From positions 1 through 8,976 of the forward strand of contig MEMY01000001.1 in NCBI GenBank assembly GCA_001768965.1: a stretch of DNA of 8,976 bases. The letters run 5' to 3'. Origin of the DNA: an archaeon RBG_16_50_20 (GTDB lineage: Archaea > Thermoproteota > Bathyarchaeia > 40CM-2-53-6). Of the stretch, positions 1 through 6,391 are shown in pieces. Within the stretch, counting starts at the first letter, position 1. Each line of letters opens with the position of its first letter. The notes under the pieces were generated by a model. It saw only the letters and a program-made list of their open reading frames with translations, was not told where the DNA came from and ran no database searches. The position numbers were made by a program, and so were the translations under genes.

Positions 1-41
1 CTATTGGTTTGAACCGCGTACTCGGAACGACTGCCAATGTT

Positions 42-80
42 TGCGTGTGTGTGATGGGTCTAGTGGTGCGCACACACACA
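42..80. repeat. GTGTG-rich repeat (copy 1) with inverted repeat, upstream of the methyltransferase
   Basis: A GT run at 45-53 (gtgtgtgtg) is the exact reverse complement of a CA run at 71-79, giving a possible 9-bp stem with a 17-nt loop. The stretch 44-70 recurs at 1121-1144 with one substitution and a 3-nt gap. Within it, 66-73 (gtgcgcac) is a perfect palindrome that recurs at 1097-1104. The position before a start codon and the recurrence before the next gene suggest a binding site or other cis element. Function is inferred only. Confidence 0.6.
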
Positions 81-91
81 GTTAAGAGCTG

Positions 92-114
92 AAATACAAG
101 CGGCCACACCGTGT
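92..114 (+). promoter_or_regulatory. Possible promoter and operator-like site of the methyltransferase gene
   Basis: The A/T-rich aaatacaa at 92-99 is the best TATA-like box in this leader and would place transcription start near 120-125, about 20 nt before the ATG. Just downstream, cacaccgtgt at 105-114 resembles the perfect palindrome cacaccggtgtg at 1223-1234 with one G missing. An AAGGT at 131-135 lies 9 nt from the ATG and can serve as ribosome binding site. The box is a weak match, so this is tentative. Confidence 0.3.
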
Positions 115-144
115 TAACCAAATTCCACAAAAGGTACATTCTCA

Positions 145-996
145 ATGCGTCACCTCGATGAAAGAAGGGAATCCAATCCCTACCCTTGGGCTGGAAGTCG
201 GGCCGAAATGGACAGGCTGGAGATGCAAGCCAGAGTCCAAGCTGACATAATCAGTCGAGAGGTTCAGATCTTAGGTCTAAAGAGAGGGGTGCAGTTACTT
301 GATGCTGGATGTGGGACTGGAGCCGTCACACGTTTCCTCGCGGCCTCAGTCGCGCCGACAGAGGTTTGCGCAGTCGACATGGATGCAGGATATCTCGACG
401 AGGCGCGGAAGCTTGCGGAACGTTACGGTATCACGAATGTCAGGTTTGATCTGCAAGACATTGAAGACTTGAAGCTCCCAGATCAAACGTTCGATGTGAG
501 CTATTGTAGACTTGTCCTCTATCATGTCAGTGATCCCCTGAAGGCGGTGGGTGAACTGAAGCGAGTCACAAAGAAGATGGGAGTAGTAGCTATAGTAGAC
601 GAAGGCGGAGTGCTAACTTATCCGTACCTAACGAAATTCGAAACCTTAGTCGAAAAGCGCGGTAGATGGTGGAACTCTCTTCGAACCCGAGAATCGCAGA
701 ATTACAGAAATGCGTATTCTGTTCTTTCGGCTGCGGGTCTGTCTCCAATCGAGGTTAACCCTATTCCGACCTTTGCCTCACAGGAAAGCCCCGAAAAACT
801 TCGACAACTCGTTTCGGTTCCACTGAAACGACTGGAAATAGATAAGGAACCTATGATCGCCAATGGTTTCGTAACAGAACAAGAATACGTGGACGGAATT
901 GAGGAACTCAAATCGTTCCCTGATAATCCAAGTGCATTCTGGATGCTCCTATCTGTCCTGACGATTGGGGCGTGTACCTCTATGAAGACAGACTAA
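145..996 (+). CDS. Class I SAM-dependent methyltransferase, substrate unknown
   Basis: A 283-residue protein with a Rossmann-fold methyltransferase domain of the Methyltransf_11/25 kind. After an N-terminal helical segment (residues 15-45) comes motif I, LLDAGCGTG (51-59), which binds S-adenosylmethionine. The end of strand 2 reads VDMD (77-80) and should contact the ribose hydroxyls. Next are QDIEDLKLPDQTFDV (104-118) and the post-motif LYHVSDP (125-131), typical of the UbiE-like superfamily. Residues 155-283 form a C-terminal part that probably shapes the acceptor site; I do not recognise it. No signal peptide or membrane segment is visible, so it should be cytosolic. The ATG is preceded by AAGGT with 9-nt spacing. 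The next gene encodes a small DNA-binding protein on the same strand, and both upstream regions share repeats, so the two may be co-regulated. A small-molecule acceptor is likelier than RNA or protein, but the sequence does not settle it. Confidence 0.85.
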   Translation: MRHLDERRESNPYPWAGSRAEMDRLEMQARVQADIISREVQILGLKRGVQLLDAGCGTGAVTRFLAASVAPTEVCAVDMDAGYLDEARKLAERYGITNVRFDLQDIEDLKLPDQTFDVSYCRLVLYHVSDPLKAVGELKRVTKKMGVVAIVDEGGVLTYPYLTKFETLVEKRGRWWNSLRTRESQNYRNAYSVLSAAGLSPIEVNPIPTFASQESPEKLRQLVSVPLKRLEIDKEPMIANGFVTEQEYVDGIEELKSFPDNPSAFWMLLSVLTIGACTSMKTD

Positions 997-1095
997 GTAT
1001 GTCAGACGGGGAGGACAGAAAGTAACGAGCTGGGGGACGAATTCGTGTGTGACCTTATGAAAGATGCTTCCTGTTGAGTTCTGGGTTGGCTAGTC

Positions 1096-1105
1096 CGTGC
1101 GCACG
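1096..1105. repeat. 10-bp perfect palindrome, related to the site at 66-73
   Basis: The sequence cgtgcgcacg is its own reverse complement. Its wider context, ctagt followed by gtgcgcac (1090-1104), matches 60-73 upstream of the methyltransferase apart from one or two bases in the middle. The shared context makes a common protein-binding site plausible, but no function is shown. Confidence 0.45.
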
Positions 1106-1120
1106 CTGGTCTATGCGACT

Positions 1121-1144
1121 CGTGTGTGTGGGTCTCGTGGTGCG
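1121..1144. repeat. GTGTG-rich repeat (copy 2) upstream of the ribbon-helix-helix gene
   Basis: The first ten bases, cgtgtgtgtg, equal 44-53, and the next fourteen, ggtct-c-gtggtgcg, equal 57-70 with a single change (c for a). Copy 1 has three extra bases between the two halves. Unlike copy 1 it is not followed by a long CA run, so the hairpin is not conserved; the primary sequence is. A shorter GT run, cgtgtgtg, lies at 1044-1051. Confidence 0.6.
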
Positions 1145-1185
1145 AGCGACCAAATTTGAACCTTCTCCGTTTCCATTTCGACTGG

Positions 1186-1201
1186 GGAAAGTGCTTATAT
1201 G
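1186..1201 (+). promoter_or_regulatory. Archaeal promoter (BRE plus TATA box) of the ribbon-helix-helix gene
   Basis: The box ttatatga at 1194-1201 is preceded by the purine-rich ggaaagtg, a plausible BRE for transcription factor B. It predicts transcription start at about 1220-1224, some 16-20 nt before the ATG at 1240. This is the best promoter match in the window. Confidence 0.6.
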
Positions 1202-1222
1202 AAAGTATGATAGTATGACTCG

Positions 1223-1234
1223 CACACCGGTGTG
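1223..1234. promoter_or_regulatory. Perfect 12-bp palindrome at the predicted transcription start; candidate operator
   Basis: The sequence cacaccggtgtg is a perfect inverted repeat, centred about 30 bp downstream of the TATA box and ending 5 bp before the ATG. Occupancy would block polymerase loading or early elongation. Its ggtg (1229-1232) also lies 7 nt before the ATG and may serve as a weak Shine-Dalgarno. The gene directly downstream encodes a ribbon-helix-helix-like protein, a family that typically binds short palindromes as dimers and often represses itself. Confidence 0.5.
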
Positions 1235-1239
1235 TCTTG

Positions 1240-1530
1240 ATGCCTGTGGTAAAGAAGACAGTTGCCCTACATCCAATAATGGATCGTTATGTTAGGAAGC
1301 TCCAAGCTATTCTTGTCGAAAAAGAGTGGAGTGCAACCTATTCAACAGCATTGAACTACATGATACTCTATCAAGTCTTCGATACGATTTATGAGAAGAA
1401 ACGTCGCGACGTACTCCTACGCGCCTTCTTAGAGGACACAAAAACAGTCAATGATATCATGAAAGAAGATATGTTGACGGAATACCTGGAGCAAATTCGG
1501 AAGAGAATCGAAGAGCGCTACATAGGTTAG
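1240..1530 (+). CDS. Small ribbon-helix-helix-like DNA-binding protein
   Basis: A 96-residue protein that fits a ribbon-helix-helix transcription factor. A short beta strand (KKTVALH, residues 5-11) is followed by helix A (12-28), a turn around EWS (29-31) and helix B (32-48). In this family two strands pair in a dimer and insert into the DNA major groove; the alternating K5/T7/L10 pattern and basic K5-K6 suit that. Residues 50-96 continue as charged helices (YEKKRRDVLLRAFLE, then EYLEQIRKRIEERY), perhaps for oligomerisation or partner contact. I chose the ATG at 1240 rather than the TTG just before it, because the strand lies close to the N terminus and the palindrome ends at 1234. It is probably a repressor of its own promoter and possibly of the methyltransferase. 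No toxin-like partner is adjacent, so an antitoxin role lacks support. The family call rests on pattern, not on a recognised homologue. Confidence 0.6.
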   Translation: MPVVKKTVALHPIMDRYVRKLQAILVEKEWSATYSTALNYMILYQVFDTIYEKKRRDVLLRAFLEDTKTVNDIMKEDMLTEYLEQIRKRIEERYIG

Positions 1531-1544
1531 GAGACTTGATCGAT

Positions 1545-1670
1545 ATGGATTCGACCCTAAGAATAAGTTGTCTAGGACGAGCGTTTACTGTTTATTTAGG
1601 ATTGAGAAGGGCGAGCCTGTCGAACAGAATCATATCTAGAGATGTCCGAAACGTTCCTATCAACAGGTGA
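1545..1670 (+). CDS. Possible 41-codon small ORF between the regulator and trpS (weak)
   Basis: An ATG at 1545 opens 41 codons ending in TGA at 1668-1670. An aggag at 1529-1533, overlapping the stop of the previous gene, lies 11 nt upstream. The stop falls inside the Shine-Dalgarno of trpS, which would suit translational coupling. The peptide is basic (MDSTLRISCLGRAF start, NVPINR end) and resembles nothing I know. A frame this long can arise by chance, and a TATA-like box lies within it, so it may not be a gene. Confidence 0.18.
   Translation: MDSTLRISCLGRAFTVYLGLRRASLSNRIISRDVRNVPINR
1591..1598 (+). promoter_or_regulatory. TATA-like box upstream of trpS
   Basis: The stretch tttattta is the most TATA-like in the gap between 1530 and 1680. 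It predicts transcription start near 1620 and a leader of about 60 nt. No clear BRE precedes it, so this is a moderate call. Confidence 0.35.
1665..1670 (+). promoter_or_regulatory. Shine-Dalgarno site that sets the TTG start of trpS
   Basis: AGGTGA matches the archaeal anti-Shine-Dalgarno core and sits 9 nt before the TTG at 1680. The next in-frame ATG, at 1701, has no comparable site, so TTG is preferred. Confidence 0.6.
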
Positions 1671-1679
1671 TTCTCCAGA

Positions 1680-2813
1680 TTGTCAGCAAACAACGAAGAA
1701 ATGGTCGTAACCCCGTGGGAAGTTTCCGGCAAGATCGATTACGACAAGCTGGTCAGGGAGTTTGGGACTCAGCCAATTACACCCGAACTACTGGAACGCA
1801 TACAGAAACACACAGGGACCCTGCATCCCCAACTGCAAAGAAGGATCTTCTTCTCTCACCGTGACCTCGATTGGATTCTGCAGCGTTACGAGGCCGGAGA
1901 GAAATTCGTACTCTATACGGGTAGAGGCCCTTCTGGGCCTGTTCACATCGGTCACCTAGTTCCGTGGATATTCACGAAGTATTTGCAGGACAAGTTCGAC
2001 GCCAAGCTCTATTTTCAGATGACGGATGACGAGAAGTTTCTCTATCACGACGAGTTCTCATTGGATGAGCCCCAGAAATGGGCTTACGAGAACGCGCTCG
2101 ACCTGATCGCCCTGGGCTTCGACCCGAAGAAGACCAGAATAATCATGGACACTAAGAGCATGGGCACTCTCTACAACCTCGCGATCCGCATCGCGAAGCA
2201 CATGACCTTCTCAACTGTACGAGCGGTCTTTGGTTTTCAGGACAGCACCAACATAGGTATGCTATTTTACCCCGCGATTCAAGCTGTCCCAGCCTTCCTC
2301 GAATCTGAGTTAGAAGGGCACAATGTACCCTGCTTGATTCCAGCGGCTATCGACCAAGATCCGTACTGGAGGGTTACTCGTGATGTTGCTCCGAAACTTG
2401 GATTCTACAAGCCCGCCCAGATTCACTGCAGGTTTGTGCCTGGACTCGGACGAGGTGGGAAAATGTCCGCCTCCATGCCTGAGACATCAATATTCACCGT
2501 TGATTCGCCGGAAGTTGCAGCAAAGAAGGTCATGGGCGCATTCACAGGAGGACGCGCGACCATTGAAGAGCAAAAACGCCTCGGCGCAAATCCAGACATC
2601 TGTTCCGTATTCGCCTACGATTATTTCCTCTTCATGGACGATAAGGAAATCGAAGACCTACGGTTCAACTGCTTGGCCGGCAATATCATGTGCGGAGAAT
2701 GCAAGCAGGTTCTTACAGAACGAGTGAAGAAATTTCTCGTAGAACACCAGGAAAAGCGCGAGAAAGCAAAGGACCACTTCGAAGAGTTCCTCTTCAATCC
2801 GAAGGACATCTAG
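1680..2813 (+). CDS. trpS: Tryptophanyl-tRNA synthetase (archaeal/eukaryotic type)
   Basis: Charges tRNA-Trp with tryptophan in the cytosol using ATP. The 377-residue length fits archaeal TrpRS. The N-terminal segment TPWEVSGKIDYDKLVREFG (11-29) is the extension shared by archaeal and eukaryotic enzymes. The class I catalytic core begins with VLYTGRGPSG (77-86) and the HIGH motif (89-92); MTDDEKF (114-120) follows. AIDQDPYWRVTRDVAP (223-238) belongs to the active-site region, and GKMSAS (260-265) is the KMSKS-equivalent loop that steadies ATP. The C-terminal helices, from about 300 and including CGECKQVL (338-345), form the anticodon-binding part. All signature motifs are intact. It uses a TTG start backed by AGGTGA at 1665-1670. 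It heads a same-strand run with pheS, pheT and tyrS, but a 171-bp gap with its own promoter-like signals separates it from pheS. The assignment is firm. Confidence 0.97.
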   Translation: MSANNEEMVVTPWEVSGKIDYDKLVREFGTQPITPELLERIQKHTGTLHPQLQRRIFFSHRDLDWILQRYEAGEKFVLYTGRGPSGPVHIGHLVPWIFTKYLQDKFDAKLYFQMTDDEKFLYHDEFSLDEPQKWAYENALDLIALGFDPKKTRIIMDTKSMGTLYNLAIRIAKHMTFSTVRAVFGFQDSTNIGMLFYPAIQAVPAFLESELEGHNVPCLIPAAIDQDPYWRVTRDVAPKLGFYKPAQIHCRFVPGLGRGGKMSASMPETSIFTVDSPEVAAKKVMGAFTGGRATIEEQKRLGANPDICSVFAYDYFLFMDDKEIEDLRFNCLAGNIMCGECKQVLTERVKKFLVEHQEKREKAKDHFEEFLFNPKDI

Positions 2814-2822
2814 GTCAACAAT

Positions 2823-2830
2823 CTAATATA
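2823..2830 (+). promoter_or_regulatory. TATA-like box of the pheST unit
   Basis: The sequence ctaatata lies 10 bp after the trpS stop and predicts transcription start near 2852-2856. That falls just before the Shine-Dalgarno-like agaggt (2859-2864) and the short leader frame, so spacing is coherent for a leader of about 130 nt. A second A/T-rich stretch, tttaat at 2864-2869, is a weaker alternative. Confidence 0.45.
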
Positions 2831-2857
2831 CAGCCACGTGAGGTAAGCAGCGAGCAT

Positions 2858-2926
2858 TAGAGGTTTAATGATGATTCCAGGTGAGGGCGTTTTCACACGC
2901 ATTCTCCTCTCAAGCCTTCACCTCTA
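2858..2926 (+). promoter_or_regulatory. pheS leader with two mutually exclusive RNA stems
   Basis: Stem one pairs aggtgagggc (2879-2888) with gccttcacct (2914-2923): ten pairs including one G-U, with a 25-nt loop. Stem two pairs tagaggt (2858-2864) exactly with acctcta (2920-2926). Both use 2920-2923, so they cannot form together. Stem two would hide the agaggt ribosome binding site of the short leader frame. The loop of stem one holds ctcct (2904-2908), complementary to the aggag of pheS (2970-2974). This has the form of a switch; regulation is an inference. Confidence 0.35.
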
Positions 2927-2927
2927 G
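2868..2927 (+). CDS. Possible 19-codon leader peptide upstream of pheS
   Basis: Two consecutive ATG codons (2868, 2871) open a frame encoding MMIPGEGVFTRILLSSLHL, stop TAG at 2925. The agaggt at 2859-2864 lies 3 nt before the first ATG and 6 nt before the second, so the second is the better start. The frame spans the stem described at 2879-2923, so ribosome position would decide which stem forms. It holds one Phe codon and several Leu codons (ctc, ctc, ctt, ctc), so a classical Phe-rich attenuator is not seen. Short frames arise easily by chance. Confidence 0.25.
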   Translation: MMIPGEGVFTRILLSSLHL

Positions 2928-2984
2928 CAGCCTCGCACCGGTCCGCACTTCGCAACGCGACAAACATTCAGGAGCCATGCCACT

Positions 2985-4502
2985 ATGGTAGAACTGCGTG
3001 AGAATGAGGCAGCAGTGATCAAAGCACTGCAATCCCATGGAGGGAACTGTTCATTCGAGGAACTCCTTGCCAGCACGAGCCAGAGTAACGCGGCCGTCAC
3101 GCGCGCATTAACAACGCTTCAGGAGAAACAATTCGTAAAGGTAAGCGAGACTGATCAGGTAGCCTTGCGCCTAACCGAGGAGGGCCTCGAGTATGCGAAG
3201 TCAGGCTTGCCCGAGAGGCGACTCCTCCAAGCTGTCCTCGAATTGGGAGGTGAGGCTACAATCGACCAAGCCGCAAAACGTGCAAACATCCCTGAGCAGA
3301 TAGCGTCAGTAGCTCTGGGATGGATCAAGATATCAAAATGGTGCGAAGTAACAACACAACTTCAAAAGGTCGTTTTGAAAGCTGCAGGTATCCCAGATAG
3401 GACGAATGTCGAGAAAGCCCTTGAACTAATCTCCTCGAAGCACGACCTCCCTCTAGAGCAATTGCCCGCTGACCTCCAAGAAAGCGTTGAGACATTGAAG
3501 AGAAGGCAATTGCTCGATACGAGAAAACAGAGGAAGCGTTACACTGAACTGACCGCGCAAGGATGGAAGGCACTTGAACAAGGAATCACAGTGCCTGAAG
3601 AAATCAGCGACCTGACACCTGAACTAATCACGTCTAAACGATGGAGGAACGTGAGCTTCAGAAAGTACAACATCGCAGCACCAGTCACTCCCATTTGGCC
3701 GGGAAAAAAACAACCCTACCGCCAATTCCTCGACAATCTCAAAAGAAAACTCGTTGCACTCGGATTCAAAGAGATGACTGGCCCCATCGTCGAGCTCATG
3801 TTCTTCAATTGTGATGCTCTCTTCATGCCGCAGGATCATCCAGCTCGAGAAATACATGACATATACTTCGTGAAGACTGACGAGCTCGGTGACCTCGCAG
3901 AGTACAGCCGTTTCATTGACAACGTTGCCGCGACGCACGAGAATGGATGGAAAACTGGATCAAGCGGGTGGGGATACAAATATTCACGAAACGAAGCGCT
4001 TAAGCTAATTCTGAGAAGCCAAGGAACCGCCCTGAGCGCTCGCACACTCGCCAGTAAGAACCTGGAGATTCCGGGCAAATACTTCTCTGTTGTAAGATGC
4101 TTCAGACCAGACCAAGTCGACCGCACACACCTCACCGAATTCAACCAAGTCGAAGGGATTGTGGTTGGCGCCGATCTTTCACTCCGGGACTTACTCGGGG
4201 TCCTGGAACGTTTTGCTATAGATATCGCTGGCGCAGACAAAGTCCGTTTCAAGCCGGATTACTTTCCCTTCACCGAACCCAGCGTCGAACTCCAGGCCTA
4301 CAAAGAAGGGTATGGTTGGCTCGAATTTGGAGGGTCAGGCATATTTCGGCCGGAACTGACACTGCCCCTCGGAATCAAAGTACCCGTGCTCGCGTGGGGA
4401 ATAGGTGTCGACAGGCTCTTCATGATGCGAGCCCGACTCGATGACATCCGCATGCTCTTCGCACAAGACCTCGACTGGATGCGAAAGCAGAAGGTGACAT
4501 GA
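2985..4502 (+). CDS. pheS: Phenylalanyl-tRNA synthetase alpha subunit (archaeal type)
   Basis: Catalytic subunit of the alpha2-beta2 enzyme that charges tRNA-Phe. The 505 residues follow the archaeal/eukaryotic layout. Residues 1-200 carry winged-helix repeats (for example 5-72 and 75-130) in place of the bacterial coiled coil; they contact tRNA. The class II core follows: motif 1 around 248-290 (GFKEMTGPIVEL), motif 2 with LRSQGTALSAR (343-353) and CFRPDQVDRTHLTEFNQVEG (372-391), and motif 3 with GSGIFRPE (450-457) and AWGIGVDRL (470-478). The phenylalanine pocket region FTEPSVELQAY (429-439) is present. Nothing is missing. The ATG at 2985 is preceded by caggag (2969-2974) at 10-nt spacing; the ATG at 2977 is out of frame and stops after four codons. 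pheT follows at once with its ribosome binding site inside this gene, so the two are co-translated. Confidence 0.97.
   Translation: MVELRENEAAVIKALQSHGGNCSFEELLASTSQSNAAVTRALTTLQEKQFVKVSETDQVALRLTEEGLEYAKSGLPERRLLQAVLELGGEATIDQAAKRANIPEQIASVALGWIKISKWCEVTTQLQKVVLKAAGIPDRTNVEKALELISSKHDLPLEQLPADLQESVETLKRRQLLDTRKQRKRYTELTAQGWKALEQGITVPEEISDLTPELITSKRWRNVSFRKYNIAAPVTPIWPGKKQPYRQFLDNLKRKLVALGFKEMTGPIVELMFFNCDALFMPQDHPAREIHDIYFVKTDELGDLAEYSRFIDNVAATHENGWKTGSSGWGYKYSRNEALKLILRSQGTALSARTLASKNLEIPGKYFSVVRCFRPDQVDRTHLTEFNQVEGIVVGADLSLRDLLGVLERFAIDIAGADKVRFKPDYFPFTEPSVELQAYKEGYGWLEFGGSGIFRPELTLPLGIKVPVLAWGIGVDRLFMMRARLDDIRMLFAQDLDWMRKQKVT
4492..4497 (+). promoter_or_regulatory. Shine-Dalgarno site of pheT inside the end of pheS
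   Basis: AGGTGA lies 6 nt before the CTG at 4504, but 27 nt before the TTG at 4525 and only 1 nt before the out-of-frame ATG at 4499. Spacing therefore favours translation from CTG. Confidence 0.5.
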
Positions 4503-4503
4503 C

Positions 4504-6282
4504 CTGGTCGCAATTATTGCTCGATTGGATGACCTCGAAGGGCTCGTAGGAAGGAAACTCCCCAGAGACGAGGACCAGCTCAATGAGCTGTTGTACCAAA
4601 TCAAATGCGAAATCTCACATCCCGCCCTTGAAAACCAGGGCGTCCTCCAAACCACCACGCTCCAAGACGACTCGGAATTACACATCGAGAACGTAGACAC
4701 CAATCGACCCGACACCTGGAGCACTGAAGGAATAGCACGGGCGCTCAGAGGCTTGATGGGCATCGAGGTTGGCCTGAGAAAGTACTCGCTCTCGAAGAAA
4801 CCCGCAGTCGAGATATCTGTCGACAAGGAACTCAGAGACGTCAGATCATTCATTGCTTGTGTCGTCGCCCGCCATCCCAAAATCAACGACGAAACTATCC
4901 GCGGACTGATCCATCTTCAAGAGAAGCTCGATCAGAGTTATGGTCGGAAGCGACGGCGATCCTCGATTGGTTTCTACGACTTTGACCTCATCACTCCACC
5001 ACTGCGCTACGGCGTCGCTGATCCTGATGAGATCAGGTTCATCCCGCTGGAAGGAACCGAATCACTTTCGCTCAGAGAGATTCTGGAAAAGCATCCAAAG
5101 GGTGTAGAGTACGGTCACATCGTGAGCCAGCATCCCAAACTGCCAATACTGTTGGATTCGCAGGGCAAAGTACTATCTTTCCCACCCATCATAAACTCAA
5201 ACGACCTGGGCAGAGTCACGTCTGATACTAAGAACATCCTTGTCGAGATCACTGGCACGTCTGAAGACACTGTGATGAACACGTTAACAATTCTGACAAC
5301 AAGTCTCGCGGACCGAGGAGCTGAGATTTGCCCATCACGAGTGCATTACAAATACGGAAAAGCGCGCACCGTGATCACACCGAGTCTGACGGAACGCAAG
5401 TTCACAATCTCCACTCGAGACATTAGGAAGATAATTGGACTCGACTTGCGTCCCAAAGAGATGATTTCTCTGCTTCGACGTGCAAGATACAATGGGACAG
5501 CTTCAGGTGTCAAGAGCCTAGTAGTCACGGTGCCCTGCTATCGCTTGGACATCTTGCACCCTGTTGACATAATCGAGGACATCGCGATCGCCTACGGCCT
5601 CAACAAGATGAAACCCAGGTGGCCCCCGGACCTCACAATTGGCGGACTTTCACCCGTCGAAGAATACTCGGATAACGTGAGGGAGTTGATGGTTGGCCTT
5701 GGATTTCAGGAAGCACTCACCTTTGTGATGACAAACCAAGAGAAGCTCTTCACGAAAATGAATCAAGAGCCAACTCAGATTGTTGAAATCACAAATCCAA
5801 AGGTAACGACAATGACCTGTCTGCGTCATTGGTTACTGCCAAGCCTGATGGATTTCCTATCAAACAATACCCATATCGAATACCCGCAAAAACTGTACGA
5901 GATTGGTGACTGTGCCATCTGGGATTTCACCCAACCGAATCGAGTAGTGGACGTTCACAAGTTGGGATGCGTCTCAGCGCATTCACACGCAAACTTCACA
6001 GAGATCAAATCAATCCTGGAACCTCTGATGATCAATCTCGGATTCGAATTCACCTTGAAACCTACCAGTCACCCCAGCTTCCTGACTGGTCGAGTAGGCA
6101 GTATTCTTATTGGCGACCGAGACGTGGGGATAATAGGGGAGATTCACCCGCAGGTTCTTGAGAACTGGAAGCTTGAGGACCCGGTAGCAGCCATGGAACT
6201 GGATCTCAGCCAACTATTCATGATACACAAAGAAAGCGCTGGGGAGGCACCAAAGCAGCCCACCTCCGAGAGAGCCAACTGA
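4504..6282 (+). CDS. pheT: Phenylalanyl-tRNA synthetase beta subunit (archaeal type), likely CTG start
   Basis: Structural and editing partner of PheS; 592 residues from the CTG at 4504. Numbered from that start, the N-terminal domain contains LDDLEGLVGRKL (8-19) and NVDTNRPDTWSTEGIAR (63-79), a hallmark of the family. The B3/B4 editing domain spans about 97-270, with SFPPIINSNDLGRVT (225-239) near the site that hydrolyses mischarged Tyr-tRNA-Phe. The B5 domain is at about 297-367 (VPCYRLDILHPVDIIEDIAIAYG). The catalytically inactive class II-like fold follows (about 382-577). The C-terminal domain of bacterial PheT is absent, as expected in archaea, and a short polar tail (SAGEAPKQPTSERAN) ends the protein. 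No ATG, GTG or TTG fits the expected N terminus; a TTG at 4525 would cut off seven residues including the first strand (VAII). The product is certain; the start is inferred. Confidence 0.93.
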   Translation: MVAIIARLDDLEGLVGRKLPRDEDQLNELLYQIKCEISHPALENQGVLQTTTLQDDSELHIENVDTNRPDTWSTEGIARALRGLMGIEVGLRKYSLSKKPAVEISVDKELRDVRSFIACVVARHPKINDETIRGLIHLQEKLDQSYGRKRRRSSIGFYDFDLITPPLRYGVADPDEIRFIPLEGTESLSLREILEKHPKGVEYGHIVSQHPKLPILLDSQGKVLSFPPIINSNDLGRVTSDTKNILVEITGTSEDTVMNTLTILTTSLADRGAEICPSRVHYKYGKARTVITPSLTERKFTISTRDIRKIIGLDLRPKEMISLLRRARYNGTASGVKSLVVTVPCYRLDILHPVDIIEDIAIAYGLNKMKPRWPPDLTIGGLSPVEEYSDNVRELMVGLGFQEALTFVMTNQEKLFTKMNQEPTQIVEITNPKVTTMTCLRHWLLPSLMDFLSNNTHIEYPQKLYEIGDCAIWDFTQPNRVVDVHKLGCVSAHSHANFTEIKSILEPLMINLGFEFTLKPTSHPSFLTGRVGSILIGDRDVGIIGEIHPQVLENWKLEDPVAAMELDLSQLFMIHKESAGEAPKQPTSERAN

Positions 6283-6293
6283 GTGGGGCGTTG

Positions 6294-6391
6294 CCCTCCA
6301 GTGAAGTTTGCGTGTTAGTGTCGTGGGCGATAAGGGCGGGGATGTCGGCAAAACCGGTATCCCGGTCCTGCGGCGAAACCCCTCCAGCGAA
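6294..6391. repeat. Direct repeat pair in the pheT-tyrS gap
   Basis: ccctccagtgaa at 6294-6305 recurs as ccctccagcgaa at 6380-6391, 11 of 12 bases identical and 86 bp apart. The pair flanks the stem-loop at 6339-6363. At this length chance is possible. Confidence 0.3.
6339..6363 (+). promoter_or_regulatory. Stem-loop in the leader of tyrS
   Basis: gggatgtcgg (6339-6348) pairs with ccggtatccc (6354-6363): ten continuous pairs, two of them G-U, closing a 5-nt loop (caaaa). An alternative hairpin, accgg (6353-6357) with ccggt (6362-6366) and a tatc loop, excludes the first. There is no following T-run, so it does not look like a terminator. It could act in the message between pheT and tyrS, for instance as a processing or stability element; that is inference. 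Confidence 0.4.

Noticed and set aside
42..80. A CRISPR-like or tandem array made of the GTGTG repeats.
   Set aside because: There are only two full copies more than 1 kb apart, with no regular spacers and no cas gene in the window.
1240..1530. An antitoxin of a type II toxin-antitoxin pair.
   Set aside because: No toxin-like frame is adjacent; the neighbours are a methyltransferase and a housekeeping synthetase.
1545..1565. A ggattcgaccct stretch resembling a tRNA T-arm.
   Set aside because: The flanking bases do not form a 5-bp T-stem, and no acceptor, D or anticodon arm can be built around it.
3836..4252. A 138-codon minus-strand frame inside pheS.
   Set aside because: It lies opposite the conserved motif 1-motif 2 region of PheS and has low-complexity Ser/Arg composition typical of a shadow frame.
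4499..4549. An ATG overlapping the pheS stop (ATGA), a classical coupled start.
   Set aside because: It is out of frame with PheT and ends after 16 codons; the PheT-like sequence continues upstream in the other frame to about the CTG at 4504.
4335..4886. A 183-codon open frame on the minus strand across the pheS-pheT junction.
   Set aside because: It is antisense to two certain genes, shows no recognisable motif, and such frames are common opposite GC-rich codons.
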